Part shown: in pieces, positions 38,523-47,781 of the stretch
Layout: the number at the start of each line of letters is the position of its first letter
Position numbering within the stretch: the first letter of the stretch is position 1
Assembly: GCF_014158035.1 (NCBI RefSeq)
Contig: NZ_JACFXW010000001.1
Coordinates: 372,001-436,000, forward strand
Reading direction: 5' to 3'
Source of the DNA: Rhizobium sp. G21
GTDB lineage: Bacteria; Pseudomonadota; Alphaproteobacteria; Rhizobiales; Rhizobiaceae
DNA: 64,000 nucleotides
Translations under genes and position numbers: made by a program
Notes under the pieces: model-generated
The model's input: only the letters and a program-made list of their open reading frames with translations
Databases searched by the model: none
What the model was told of the DNA's origin: nothing

Positions 38523-39659
38523 TTAGAGCAATCCGCGTGCGGCGAGATTGGCCATCAGGGCGCGGACGCCGAAAGTCCAGGGCTTGCATTCCGTCGACAG
38601 CCGGACGGTGTTGGTCAGGCTGCCGAGCTCGGGATTGGCGATGGTCACGACGTCGCCGAGCTTGTGGGTGAAGCCCTGGCCCTTGTGGTCGCGATCCTCG
38701 ACAGGCGCGAACAGCGTGCCCATGAACAGCATGAAGCCATCCGGATATTGATGATGCCGGCCGATGGTCTGGCTGACGAGATCGAGCGGGTCGCGGCTGA
38801 TCTCCTTCATCGAGCTCTTGCCGTCGAGCACATAACCGTCCTCGCCTTCCACCCGCAGCGTCAGGTCGGCATTGCGGACATGGTCGATCGTGTAAGTGGC
38901 GTCGAACAGACGGATGAACGGGCCGATCGAGCAGGATGCGTTGTTGTCCTTGGCCTTGCCGAGCAGCAGCGCCGAACGGCCTTCGACATCGCGCAGATTG
39001 ACGTCATTGCCCAGCGTCGCGCCCTGCACCACGCCCTTGGAGTTGACCGCTAGCACGACTTCCGGCTCGGGATTGTTCCATTTGGAAATTGGATGCAGGC
39101 CGACCTCGGCGCCATAGCCGACAGAGGCCATCGGCTGCGCCTTGCTGAACACTTCGGCATCCGGGCCGATGCCAACTTCGAGATATTGCGACCAGACGCC
39201 TTCCTCGATCAGCGCCGCCTTGACCTTCATCGCCTCGTCCGAGCCGGCCTTCAGATTGCGGAGGCTGTCGCCGATGATCGACGTGACGCGTTCGCGGATC
39301 TTTTCGGCCAGCGCCGGATTGCCCGCCGCCTTCTCCTCGATCACACGCTCGACCATCGAACGGGCGAAGGTCACGCCGCAAGCCTTGACCGCCTGGAGAT
39401 CGCAGGGCGCGAGAAGCAGGCCGCGACTGGCTGCATCCTCCAGCGACATCACCGGCGTCCCCGGATTGGCGGAAAGCCAGGCGACGGGATCGTCCATTTC
39501 CAGGAGATCGCGCATGGTCGGCGCCGCCTTCGAGGTCACGTCATGCAGCATGCCGTCGCGGAGAACCACGAGCGCCGGGCCATCGGCCGCTTCCAGCCAG
39601 ATCCGCCCGACGAATGTTCCGCTCGCGAAATGTTTCGCAGTCAAATTCACAATCCTCAC
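38523..39659 (-). CDS. Fumarylacetoacetate-hydrolase-family protein
   Basis: A 378-residue FAH-superfamily enzyme, longer than most. Blocks include CGVTFARSMVERVIEEKA, QYLEVGIGPDAEVF, WNNPEPEVVLAV, GATLGNDVNLRDVEGRSALL and GFTHKLGDVVTI, where the acidic residues bind Mg. Long members of this type act on 2-keto-3-deoxy sugar acids or related diketo acids, as dehydratases or hydrolases. It is the last gene of the large minus-strand operon and its probable late-step enzyme. Exact reaction not readable. Confidence 0.85.
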   Translation of the reverse strand: MRIVNLTAKHFASGTFVGRIWLEAADGPALVVLRDGMLHDVTSKAAPTMRDLLEMDDPVAWLSANPGTPVMSLEDAASRGLLLAPCDLQAVKACGVTFARSMVERVIEEKAAGNPALAEKIRERVTSIIGDSLRNLKAGSDEAMKVKAALIEEGVWSQYLEVGIGPDAEVFSKAQPMASVGYGAEVGLHPISKWNNPEPEVVLAVNSKGVVQGATLGNDVNLRDVEGRSALLLGKAKDNNASCSIGPFIRLFDATYTIDHVRNADLTLRVEGEDGYVLDGKSSMKEISRDPLDLVSQTIGRHHQYPDGFMLFMGTLFAPVEDRDHKGQGFTHKLGDVVTIANPELGSLTNTVRLSTECKPWTFGVRALMANLAARGLL

Positions 39660-39670
39660 TCCCTGACGTC

Positions 39671-40443
39671 TCAGCGCCGCTTGAACACAGGCTGGCGCTT
39701 TTCCTTGAAGGCGGCGCGGCCCTCGGTCGCGTCAGCCGTGGCGAAGCAGATGGTCTGCAAATCGCGCTCATATTCGATAGCCTTTTCGACCGGCATGGAA
39801 AAGGCCGCTTTCAGATTGACCTTGGCCGTTTCCGCCGCGATCGGCGCCCGCGCAGCGATGGTTTTCGCCAGCGCCCTCGCCCGCGTCATCAATTCCGCCT
39901 GGCTCACGACTTCGCTGACGAGGCCCCAGCCGAGCGCGCGCTCGGCGCTGACCGGATCGCCGGTCATGATCATCAGCGCCGCGTTCGACGGGCCGACGGC
40001 ATGGGCGAGATGAACGGCCATGCCGCCGCCGCCGATCCAGCCGAGCTTGATTTCCGGCGCGGCGAACTGGGCGTTGTCGGAGGCCAGCCGGATATCGCAG
40101 GACATCGCCGTCTCCAGCCCGCCGCCGAAGGCGTAGCCGTTGACGGCGGCGATCGAGGGCTTCAGCAGCGCCCTGATGGCGTCGCAGTAGTCCGGCCGGT
40201 TGCGAAACTGCCAGGGCGTTTCATACGCATCGAGCTCGCGGATATCGGAGCCGGCGCAAAAGGCGCGCGCTCGCCGGCGCCGGTGACGATGACGCAGCGG
40301 ATCGTGTCGCTGTCATTGCATTCGGTCACCGCCGCCACGATGGCGTCTGCCATTTCGGGCGTCACCGCGTTGAGCTTCTGCGGACGATTGAGGGTGATGA
40401 CGGCGATGTCGTCCTCGATCTCAAACAGGACGTCTTCAGTCAT
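39671..40443 (-). CDS. Enoyl-CoA hydratase/isomerase (crotonase) family protein, frameshifted
   Basis: Two frames form one crotonase of about 257 residues. The N-terminal part is DDIAVITLNRPQKLNAVTPE, the C-terminal part starts at MSCDIRLASDNAQFAAPEIK and includes GWIGGGGMA. Between them the second frame supplies AGSDIRELDAYETP and GYAFGGGLE, the oxyanion region. The break lies in the GC repeat at 40262-40270. Start overlaps the preceding stop as ATGA. No acyl-CoA ligase or CoA-transferase is nearby, so the acyl-CoA or other substrate in this operon is unclear. Confidence 0.75.
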
Positions 40444-41582
40444 GGCGCGTAATCCTTTTCAGGCGCATGCTTTACAAACAGCGCATTCAGCGCGGCGATG
40501 GCGGCTTTTCCGTTGGTTTTGTTGGCGAAACAGTCGCGCAACAGCGCCGAGGCTTCGGTCTGGAAGCGGATATAGCCGTTGAAACGCGGCCGGACATAGG
40601 CGCTATCGAGCGTTGCGGCCGTGTTGCGATAGAACTGGCCCCAGCGCCCATTCACCGCCTCGTCGCTCCAGGCCGACCGGCGCGACGGCTGGCCCTCATG
40701 GTCGGGAATGAAGCGCGTCTGCGCCTCCTCTCCCATCAACCAAGTAAGATGTTCGACAAGCTCCGGCGTCACCTCGCAACGGCGGGACACGGCGATGCCG
40801 GTGCCGCCCAATGTCGATCCGGGCCGTACGCCGAGGCTCGCCACCGGCGCGTTATGAAAGCCGAGCGCGCGGCCGGCGTTCGGAGCGGCGTAATTGACAT
40901 AGCCATAGATCAGCGGACACAACGCGACATCGTCATGCGCCGCCATATGGCCGAGAATGCCGATGGGATTGAGGCCGCGCGCGGATGCTGGGCTGCGGCT
41001 CGCGAGAAGGCTCATGAGATCATAGACGATCAATCCCGTTTCTTCCGTCACCAACTGGTGACCTTTGCGGCCGGCCTCTTCGCCATAGGCGGAGGCGATC
41101 GACAGGAAGCTTAGAATCGCATGCGGTCCCGCCAGCGACAGCGCCACCTTGCCGCCGGACCAGGAGAGATCCACCACCTCTTTCCAGGTCCGCGGCGGCT
41201 CATCCACGAGGTCGGGCCTGATCGCCATCACCTGCGTTGCGGCGTCCAACGGCAGCGCCCAGGTCTTTTCCTGGTAATGGTAACTCTCGAGGCACGGACC
41301 GATCGTCGCCGCGCCGATTTCCTCCAGCGCCACCGCGCCGAAAACCTCCTCCAGCGGACGCAGGCAGGTCTCCGCTACGGCCTCGCCGACATGGGGATGA
41401 TCGAGCACAACGAGGTCGTAACGTGCGCAGAGATCGGCGATCGGATGGGATTCGAAGCCTTCGAGCGGCTGCTTGTCCCAGACGATGTCGACCAGTCCCT
41501 CGGCGCGCGCCTTATCCGCCGCGGCCGCCAAGGCGTTGTAACCCCGGGGATGATCCCAGGTCAGGGCGTGATAGCGCTTCAT
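40440..41582 (-). CDS. Solute-binding-protein-fold protein without signal peptide
   Basis: A 380-residue product resembling type 2 periplasmic binding proteins (LTWDHPRGYNALAAAADKAR, YDLVVLDHPHVGEAVAE, WALPLDAATQVMAIRPDLV, PPRTWKEVVDLS) but with no signal peptide or lipobox at its start. The ATG at 41582 overlaps the SDR stop as TGATG; a start at 41597 would add only five residues and no signal. It lies inside an operon that already encodes a complete binding protein. It may be a cytosolic ligand-binding or enzyme-assisting protein. Function unknown. Confidence 0.75.
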   Translation of the reverse strand: MKRYHALTWDHPRGYNALAAAADKARAEGLVDIVWDKQPLEGFESHPIADLCARYDLVVLDHPHVGEAVAETCLRPLEEVFGAVALEEIGAATIGPCLESYHYQEKTWALPLDAATQVMAIRPDLVDEPPRTWKEVVDLSWSGGKVALSLAGPHAILSFLSIASAYGEEAGRKGHQLVTEETGLIVYDLMSLLASRSPASARGLNPIGILGHMAAHDDVALCPLIYGYVNYAAPNAGRALGFHNAPVASLGVRPGSTLGGTGIAVSRRCEVTPELVEHLTWLMGEEAQTRFIPDHEGQPSRRSAWSDEAVNGRWGQFYRNTAATLDSAYVRPRFNGYIRFQTEASALLRDCFANKTNGKAAIAALNALFVKHAPEKDYAP

Positions 41583-42336
41583 CACTGCATCACCCATCCG
41601 CCATCGACATTCAGCGTCTGGCCGGTGATGAAGCCGGCCCCGTCCGAGGCCAGGAACATCAGCGCATTGGCGATGTCGGCGGGCGAGCCGCGCCGTTTCA
41701 CCGCCTGGTGATCGAGCACGTGGCGCGTATAGCCTTCGGGATCCGGATGGATCTTTTCGGCGTCGGTCGGAAAGGCGCCGGGGAAATCGCGTTGACGGTC
41801 ACCCCATACGGGCCGAATTCCCGAGCCCAGGCGCGGGCTAGGCCCACCAGCGCGCCCTTGGATTGAACGTAAGGCGACAGCATCGCCCAGCCGCCGTAAA
41901 GGGTGATCGAGGCGATGTTGATGATCCGCCCCCATTGCCGCGCCTTCATGTGTGGCAGCGCCGATTGCACGCAGACGATCGCGGCGTCGACATTGACGCG
42001 CTGGACCAGCTGATGCTCCTCGATCGTGTAATCCTCGAAGGGCTTGGAGGGGTAGATCGCGGCGTTGTTGATCACCACGTCGAAACCGCCATGCTTCTCC
42101 TGCAGAAAATCGAGTTCGCGCTTCAGCCCAGAGAGATCGGCGAGATCGAAATCGCGCACCAGCAGCCGTTCGGCGTGATGCGCCTTGGCCGCCTCTTCCA
42201 GCGCCGCCATCTTGGCGGCGTCACGGTCGATCACCACAACGCGCGCCCCGGCGTCGAGGAAATGCATCGTCGTCTCGAGCCCCAGACCGCCGGCCCCGCC
42301 GGTATAGAGAATGGTCTTGCCGTTCATGTCGATCAT
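41582..42336 (-). CDS. Short-chain dehydrogenase/reductase, frameshifted
   Basis: A classical SDR of 251 residues with TGGAGGLGLE (cofactor loop), NNAAIYPSKPF, IINIASITLYGG, and YVQSK (catalytic Tyr and Lys). The frame breaks at the CC pair 41778-41779 (GG on the coding strand); one more base gives ISPGAFPTDAEKIHPDPEG and then the normal end GQTLNVDGGWVMQ. Start overlaps the DUF4432 stop by four bases. Probably an NAD(P)-dependent oxidation of a sugar or sugar acid within the operon's pathway. Confidence 0.82.
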
Positions 42337-43514
42337 GCGCGGCCTCCGATCGGCAGATGGTTTCCGGAAGGCAGCGGATAGTCCTCATCGGGCTGCGCGG
42401 CGATGGCGCGGATCCGGCCTTCGCTGGCCGCGATTTCCTCGGCGCTGGTGAGAATGCTGAAGGTGGATTGATAGGCGCGCTCGTCGCCATTTTCCAGCCA
42501 GATCAACTCGCCTTTCTCCCTCGCATAGCCCTTACCGAGCACGTGATTTGTGGAAGGCTCGATCCCCAGGGCATATTGTCCGGCTTGCAGGTTCTGCCAT
42601 TCATATTGACAGGGAAACTGGTCCTTGCGCGTCGTCACCTGAAAGCCGAGGCCGAGCGCGTCGTTGACCAGCGCCACCGGAACTTCGCCTGCGGCGTCGG
42701 CGCCCAGTTCATGCTGCCAGACCTGCTCGTGAAAGCCCAGTTGCGGAGCGGGCATCGTGCGGTAACCGGCGGATTGCTTGCGGAAATCGTCGCCCGCATG
42801 CGCCGCCCAGACCACGTCCCTGATCGGCGCGATGTAACGCGAGCCCTCGGCCAGAACCGGATGCCCGACATTGATGTGATAGCAATACATATGCGGCGTG
42901 CGATAGAAGCCGCGATTGACGACCCGGTCGGAAATTCGGATATCGTTGGTTCCGGCGGTGATCTCGATGCGGCGGATGAGTTCCAGGTGTTCGCCGAAGA
43001 CGGCGCCCTGGATCACCGAACCCTCGCACCACAACACCAACTCGTCACCGTCCCAGCGCTCGCCGTAACCGGTGAGCTTGCCCGGGATCGTGCCGATGCG
43101 GCCGTGAATGGAGTGGCTGACGGTCTTGCGCGGGCCGTAGACATAGTGATCCGCCGGCTCGTCATGCATGAACAGGATATGGTCGAGCCCGCAGGTCACC
43201 ATCAGGCCGGAGAAGGAGCGCAGCCAGGCGAGCCCGCCCTCGCCTTCATATTCATGCAGGCCAGGATGGCGAAACCCGGCCGGCGAATGCCAACCCACCG
43301 CCATGCCGCGATAGTCGCAATCGGCGATGTCGAAGGCGCGGTCGATGAGCACGGTGAAGCGCAGCCCGGTGCCGCTGCGAAATTCCAGCATTCGGATGCC
43401 GCGTTCGACGCCGTCGCCCAGCGTCATCAGCCGCACGCCGGCGAATTGCCCAAACGATCCCGCATGCGCCGCGAGGTCACGGCGTGACCGCTGGCCGCCA
43501 TAAAGTTCAACCAT
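42333..43514 (-). CDS. DUF4432 family protein (aldose-epimerase-like)
   Basis: A 393-residue DUF4432 protein, related in fold to galactose mutarotases. Landmarks: MLEFRSGTGLRFTVLIDRAFDIADCDYRG..., a SFSGLMVTCGLDH segment, HGRIGTIPGKL, and HMYCYHINVGHPVL with clustered His. The biochemical role is undefined; sugar anomer or epimer handling is likely. A hairpin lies upstream, at 43554-43580, and the SDR gene overlaps downstream. Confidence 0.82.
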   Translation of the reverse strand: MVELYGGQRSRRDLAAHAGSFGQFAGVRLMTLGDGVERGIRMLEFRSGTGLRFTVLIDRAFDIADCDYRGMAVGWHSPAGFRHPGLHEYEGEGGLAWLRSFSGLMVTCGLDHILFMHDEPADHYVYGPRKTVSHSIHGRIGTIPGKLTGYGERWDGDELVLWCEGSVIQGAVFGEHLELIRRIEITAGTNDIRISDRVVNRGFYRTPHMYCYHINVGHPVLAEGSRYIAPIRDVVWAAHAGDDFRKQSAGYRTMPAPQLGFHEQVWQHELGADAAGEVPVALVNDALGLGFQVTTRKDQFPCQYEWQNLQAGQYALGIEPSTNHVLGKGYAREKGELIWLENGDERAYQSTFSILTSAEEIAASEGRIRAIAAQPDEDYPLPSGNHLPIGGRA

Positions 43515-43553
43515 GTCTGCATTTCCTTCTTGTCTGTCGCCCTGGTCGGAGGC

Positions 43554-43580
43554 GACCGGCCGGATCGTCTCCGGCCGGTC
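43554..43580 (-). repeat. Intercistronic hairpin between isomerase and DUF4432 genes
   Basis: Perfect ten-base arms at 43554-43563 and 43571-43580 with a seven-base loop, just downstream of the isomerase stop. May separate expression of the transporter half from the later enzyme half of the operon. Confidence 0.55.
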
Positions 43581-43590
43581 CTGTCACTGA

Positions 43591-44505
43591 TCAGAGACCT
43601 TGGGCCCTGAGCTTGCCGTCTAGGAATTTCTTGGCGCGCGGCACGTCCGATTCTTCAAGATGTTCGATAATCATCGGAATATTCGGATGCTTGCGCGAAA
43701 GAAGCTTCAGGTAAAGATCGTAGTTCAACGATCCCATGCCGGGAGCCGGCAGTTCGATCTCGCCGACGCCGCGGAAGGTGTGGCTTTCCAGCGCGTCCTC
43801 GTCACCGATATCGGCATGCTTTTCCGACTTGTCGTCGCCGGAGCGCTTGACGTCCTTGGCGTGGCCGATCTTGATCTTGTCCTGCAGCGTGTCGAACACC
43901 TGGTGAAGGATCTCGTCCATGCGATCGATATTGTGGGTCTCGAAATAGTTGGTCGGGTCCATCAGCAGTCCGAGGCCGGGATGATCGACCTGGGCGAACA
44001 TCTTCACCGTCTCTTCGACAGAGCCGACGACATTGTTCACATAGGTTTCGAGCAGGAAGACGGCGCCGTGATCGTAAGCGAACTGCGACAGATCGGCGAT
44101 GACCTTGCGGCACTCCTCGAAGCCTTCCTCCGTCTTGTTCTTGGGGTGATGCACCCAGTCGGATTCGGTGTTGAAGGTGCCGGTTTCGGAAATCACATAG
44201 GGCGTGCCGAGATATTGCGCATGCGCGATGATCTCCTTGAGATAGCCCACGCGCTTTTCGCGCTCTGCCTTGTCGGGATGGATAATGTTGGTGTAGCCCG
44301 AAATGCAGCAGATCGGCAGATTGTGATCGCGGAACGTCTCGCGGATCGTCACGCATTTGTCCTTGGTGATCTGCCCGGCCGACAGGTCGATGTCCTTGAA
44401 ATGCATGTCGAGCTGGACGGTGTTGAAGCCGATGTCGCGGATCTTCTTGGCGGTTTCGTCGAGGCCGTAGGGGAAATAGCCGGTGAAAATACCTGTTTGC
44501 ATCAT
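43591..44505 (-). CDS. Sugar-phosphate isomerase/epimerase-family TIM barrel
   Basis: A 304-residue xylose-isomerase-like TIM barrel. The metal-binding residues are visible as Glu in FLLETYVNN, Asp in LLMDPTNYF, His in GHAKDV and Glu in IIEHLEESD. Family members epimerise or isomerise sugars, inosose or keto-sugars, and some cleave 3-keto glycosides. Paired with the adjacent Gfo/Idh/MocA oxidoreductase, a common partnership for oxidise-then-rearrange sugar chemistry. Confidence 0.85.
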   Translation of the reverse strand: MMQTGIFTGYFPYGLDETAKKIRDIGFNTVQLDMHFKDIDLSAGQITKDKCVTIRETFRDHNLPICCISGYTNIIHPDKAEREKRVGYLKEIIAHAQYLGTPYVISETGTFNTESDWVHHPKNKTEEGFEECRKVIADLSQFAYDHGAVFLLETYVNNVVGSVEETVKMFAQVDHPGLGLLMDPTNYFETHNIDRMDEILHQVFDTLQDKIKIGHAKDVKRSGDDKSEKHADIGDEDALESHTFRGVGEIELPAPGMGSLNYDLYLKLLSRKHPNIPMIIEHLEESDVPRAKKFLDGKLRAQGL

Positions 44506-44531
44506 GATGGTGATCCTCCCTTTTCTGATGG

Positions 44532-45623
44532 TCAGTCGATTGAGATTTCGGCGAGCTTGACGGCCCGGCCTTCATCCATGGAGCGATAGCCGGCTTCGAC
44601 CAGCGCCATGGTTTTCACATTGTCGGCGACGTTGAGCGCCGGTGGTTCTCCGGTTTTGACGGCGTATTGCAGTTGCTCCATCACGCCGATAAAGGCGTGC
44701 GGGAACCACATCGTGTCCCAGGTCGGGGTCACCCATTGGCCGCCGGTGGTGGTCTTCGAGGCGTAGGTCAGCGTCGAGGCCGAACCGTCGGGCCAGCCGA
44801 TCGTGCCTTGGGCTACGCCATCCGTGCCTTCGACACGCCATTTGATGTAGAAGTCACTGTCGAAGCCTTCTTCGCGCGGACCGGCCCAGACATCCTCCAT
44901 CGACACCGCCAGCACATTATCGGGGAACTTGATGGTGGAGACGGTGATGCCGTCCTTATGGGCGAATTGCGTGCGCGGGTCGGATCGCGTCGCGGTGTAG
45001 ATTTCTTCCGGGTCGCCAAACAGGAAGCGCAGCACGTCGAGATGATGGACGCTCATATTGGCGAGCGTCAGCCGGTCCAGACCTTCGAGGAATGTCTGCC
45101 AATGCGGGATGGCGCGCATGTCGATCGTGGCCAGCACCACCTTGCCGAGTTCGCCCTTGTCGAGGATCTGCTTGAGCACCCGCATCGACTGGTCGTAGCG
45201 CATGTTCTGGTTGACCGAGAGGATCTTGCCGGCGGCTTTCGCCTCGTCGCGCAGCTTGCGCGCCTCGTCGAGCGACAGCGCTAAGGGCTTCTGCGCCAGG
45301 ATCGCCTTGATATGCGGCTCCTTCAGCGCCGCGCGGATCAGCGCCGGCTGCTGGTCGGGCGGATAGGCGATGTCGAGGATCTCGACATCGGTATCCTTGA
45401 TCAGCGCTTCCGGCGTGTCGTGTACCTTGGGAATACCCCAACGGCTGGCGACGCCTTCGGCGCGGGATTTAGTCCGCGAAGCGATGGCCGCCACTTGAAA
45501 GCCGGCTTCCTTGTAAGCGGCCAGATGGCATTCGGCCATGATCATGCCGGCGCCGATCGCGCCGATCCTGTAGTCTTTGACCCGGACCTCCACATCCGGT
45601 TTGAAACCCTTGGCGTCAGCCAT
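44532..45623 (-). CDS. Gfo/Idh/MocA-family oxidoreductase
   Basis: A 363-residue NAD(P)-dependent sugar oxidoreductase. The Rossmann loop reads IGAIGAGMIMAECH, the catalytic-lysine motif is AQKPLAL (instead of EKP), and NMRYDQSMR follows. The C-terminal domain carries MSVHHLDVLRFLFGDP. GGGAGGAG precedes the ATG at 45623. Likely oxidises a hydroxyl of the imported sugar or glycoside; the TIM-barrel enzyme encoded next would use the product. Confidence 0.88.
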   Translation of the reverse strand: MADAKGFKPDVEVRVKDYRIGAIGAGMIMAECHLAAYKEAGFQVAAIASRTKSRAEGVASRWGIPKVHDTPEALIKDTDVEILDIAYPPDQQPALIRAALKEPHIKAILAQKPLALSLDEARKLRDEAKAAGKILSVNQNMRYDQSMRVLKQILDKGELGKVVLATIDMRAIPHWQTFLEGLDRLTLANMSVHHLDVLRFLFGDPEEIYTATRSDPRTQFAHKDGITVSTIKFPDNVLAVSMEDVWAGPREEGFDSDFYIKWRVEGTDGVAQGTIGWPDGSASTLTYASKTTTGGQWVTPTWDTMWFPHAFIGVMEQLQYAVKTGEPPALNVADNVKTMALVEAGYRSMDEGRAVKLAEISID

Positions 45624-45635
45624 GTTCTCCTCCCA

Positions 45636-46696
45636 TCATGCGCCGGCGGGGGCGAGCGAGCGCCCGTCCGGACCAAAAAGTGAATGCGGCGCGGGTCGCA
45701 GCTGAGTGCGACGGCGCTGTCGATTTCGATGCTGGGTTGGCCGCGCAACAGGGCCCGCAAACGGCCCTCCCCGACGGCAAATGTCACCACCGTGTAGCCG
45801 CCGAGCGGCTCGACCTCGAAGACCCTGGCCGGGCGGCCGGGTTTCTCGTTGCTCCAGGGTTCGGGACGCAGGTCCTCGGGCCGAATGCCGACGCTCGACG
45901 CGGCAGGCGGCGCGAGCCCGGCGAGAGCGATGGCGCCGGAGGCTGCGGAACCGGCTTCGATCGGCAGGATGTTCATCGCCGGCGAGCCGAGCAGGCGCGC
46001 GACATAATCGCTGGCCGGCCGGTCATAGATCTCCGAGGGCGCGCCCATCTGGCGGATCGCGCCGTTCTCCATGATCGCCATGCGGTCGGCGATCGACATC
46101 GCCTCTTCCTGGTCATGGGTGACATAGAGGAGCGTGTGGCCGAGTTCGCGCTGGATACGTTTCAGCTCGACGCGGGTCTCTTCGCGCAGCCGCGCATCGA
46201 GCGCCGAAATCGGATCGTCCATCAGATAGGCGGCGGGATCGCGCACCAGCGCACGGGCGATGGCGACGCGCTGGCGTTCGCCGCCGGAGAGCTGCGCCGG
46301 CGGCTTGTGCAGGAGATGGCCGATATGGAGCTTCGCCGCCACCGCCGCCACGCGCGCCTTGATCTTGTCTTCCGGCACGCGCCGCTCGACCAGCGGAAGG
46401 CGGACATTCTCCTCCGCCGACATATGCGGAAACAGCGCCAGGTTCTGGAACACCATGGCGACATTGCGCTCGGCCGGAGACAGCGCATTGGCGAGTTTGC
46501 CGCCGATCAGAATCTCTCCCGCATCCGGCGCCTCCAGCCCGAGGATGAGCTTCAGGATGGTCGATTTGCCAGACAGCGGCGGCCCGAAGAAGCAGAAAAA
46601 CTCGTTGTCGGCGATCTCGAAGGAGACATTGTCGACCGCGACCGTATTGCCGAACCGCTTGGTGACATTGCGAAATGCGATGCTGGCCATGATCAC
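45636..46696 (-). CDS. ABC ATPase with altered Walker A and Walker B, frameshifted near the end
   Basis: A MalK-type ATPase of 353 residues once corrected. Walker A is GPPLSGKST (residues 38-46), with Leu in place of the usual Gly. Walker B ends LMDD, with Asp161 in place of the catalytic Glu. The signature LSGGERQRVAIAR and switch YVTHDQ are intact. The frame runs past the natural end; one more base in the A5 run at 45675-45679 gives HFFGPDGRSLAPAGA and a stop at 45636, leaving room for the next ribosome site. It overlaps the partner ATPase gene by four bases, and the two probably form a heterodimer. Confidence 0.87.
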
Positions 46697-47781
46697 GCCT
46701 CCCTGATTGCGAGACCGGTCTCGCCGTCGAACAGGCGAACCGAACCGGGATTGACCGTAAGCCGCGCCGTCTGGCCGACTTCGAAACCGGCGTCGTTGCC
46801 GAGCACGAGCTTGATCACGGCGCCCTCGCCTCCCAGATGGACGATGGTGCGCGAGCCGATCCGCTCGACGAAGAACACCGGCAAGCCCGATGACGACGCC
46901 TCGAGTTGCGCCTGTTCCGGCCGGAAGCCATAACTGACGTTGCGGGTCCTGCCCGCTTTCGCCGCTCGCGCCAGAGACGGCTCCAGCGCCTCCGAAAGGC
47001 CAAAGGCGCCAAGATCGACATGCAGCGCATCGGCGCGGTCGACGAGTTCGCCGCGGATCAGGTTCATGCCCGGCGATCCCAGAAAGCCGGCGACGAACGT
47101 GCTGCTCGGATTGTTGTAGACATCGACGGGCGAACCGCTCTGCAGCAGCACGCCATGATCCATCACCGCGATCCGGTCGGCCATGGTCATGGCTTCCAGC
47201 TGGTCGTGGGTGACATAGACCATGGTCTGTTTGAACTGGCGTTGGAGATGTTTGAGTTCTGTGCGCATCACCGCGCGGAACGCGGCGTCGACATTCGACA
47301 AGGGCTCGTCGAGCAGGAAAATCGCCGGCTCGACGATCGCCGAACGGCCGATCGCCAGCCGCTGCAGGATGTTGACCGATAGTTTCGCCGAAGGCTGCGT
47401 CAGCAACGGCCCCAATTGCAGGAACTCGGCCATCTGCTTGACGCGACGGTCGATCTCCGCCGCCGGCAGCTTGCGCATGCGCAAGCCGTAAGCGAGATTG
47501 TCGTAGACGCTCATATGGGTGAAGATCGCATAATTCTGGAACACGAAGCCTACGCCGCGCCGGCCCATAGCGACGCCGTTCATGTCGCGATCGTCGAACA
47601 GGATGGAGCCGCTGGTCGGGTCTTCCATGCCGGCGATCATGTTCATCGTCGTCGACTTGCCGCAGCCGGAAGGACCGAGCAGCGCGACGAACTCGCCGTC
47701 CTCGATCTTCAGGTCCATGGTCTTCAGCGCCTGGAATGCGCCGAAACTCTTGGTCAATTGCTTGAGGTGAATGGAGGTCAT
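46693..47781 (-). CDS. ABC ATPase with degenerate signature motif
   Basis: A 362-residue MalK-type ATPase. Walker [10 protein letters not shown] (36-44), Walker B FLLDEP (155-160) and switch YVTHDQLEAM are all canonical, but the signature is LSVNI (134-138) where LSGGQ is expected. A C-terminal TOBE-like domain follows (VSYGFRPEQ). Tandem with the ATPase at 45636-46696, whose signature is intact but whose Walker motifs are altered; the pair resembles rhizobial two-ATPase polyol importers such as the glycerol system. Confidence 0.88.
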   Translation of the reverse strand: MTSIHLKQLTKSFGAFQALKTMDLKIEDGEFVALLGPSGCGKSTTMNMIAGMEDPTSGSILFDDRDMNGVAMGRRGVGFVFQNYAIFTHMSVYDNLAYGLRMRKLPAAEIDRRVKQMAEFLQLGPLLTQPSAKLSVNILQRLAIGRSAIVEPAIFLLDEPLSNVDAAFRAVMRTELKHLQRQFKQTMVYVTHDQLEAMTMADRIAVMDHGVLLQSGSPVDVYNNPSSTFVAGFLGSPGMNLIRGELVDRADALHVDLGAFGLSEALEPSLARAAKAGRTRNVSYGFRPEQAQLEASSSGLPVFFVERIGSRTIVHLGGEGAVIKLVLGNDAGFEVGQTARLTVNPGSVRLFDGETGLAIREA

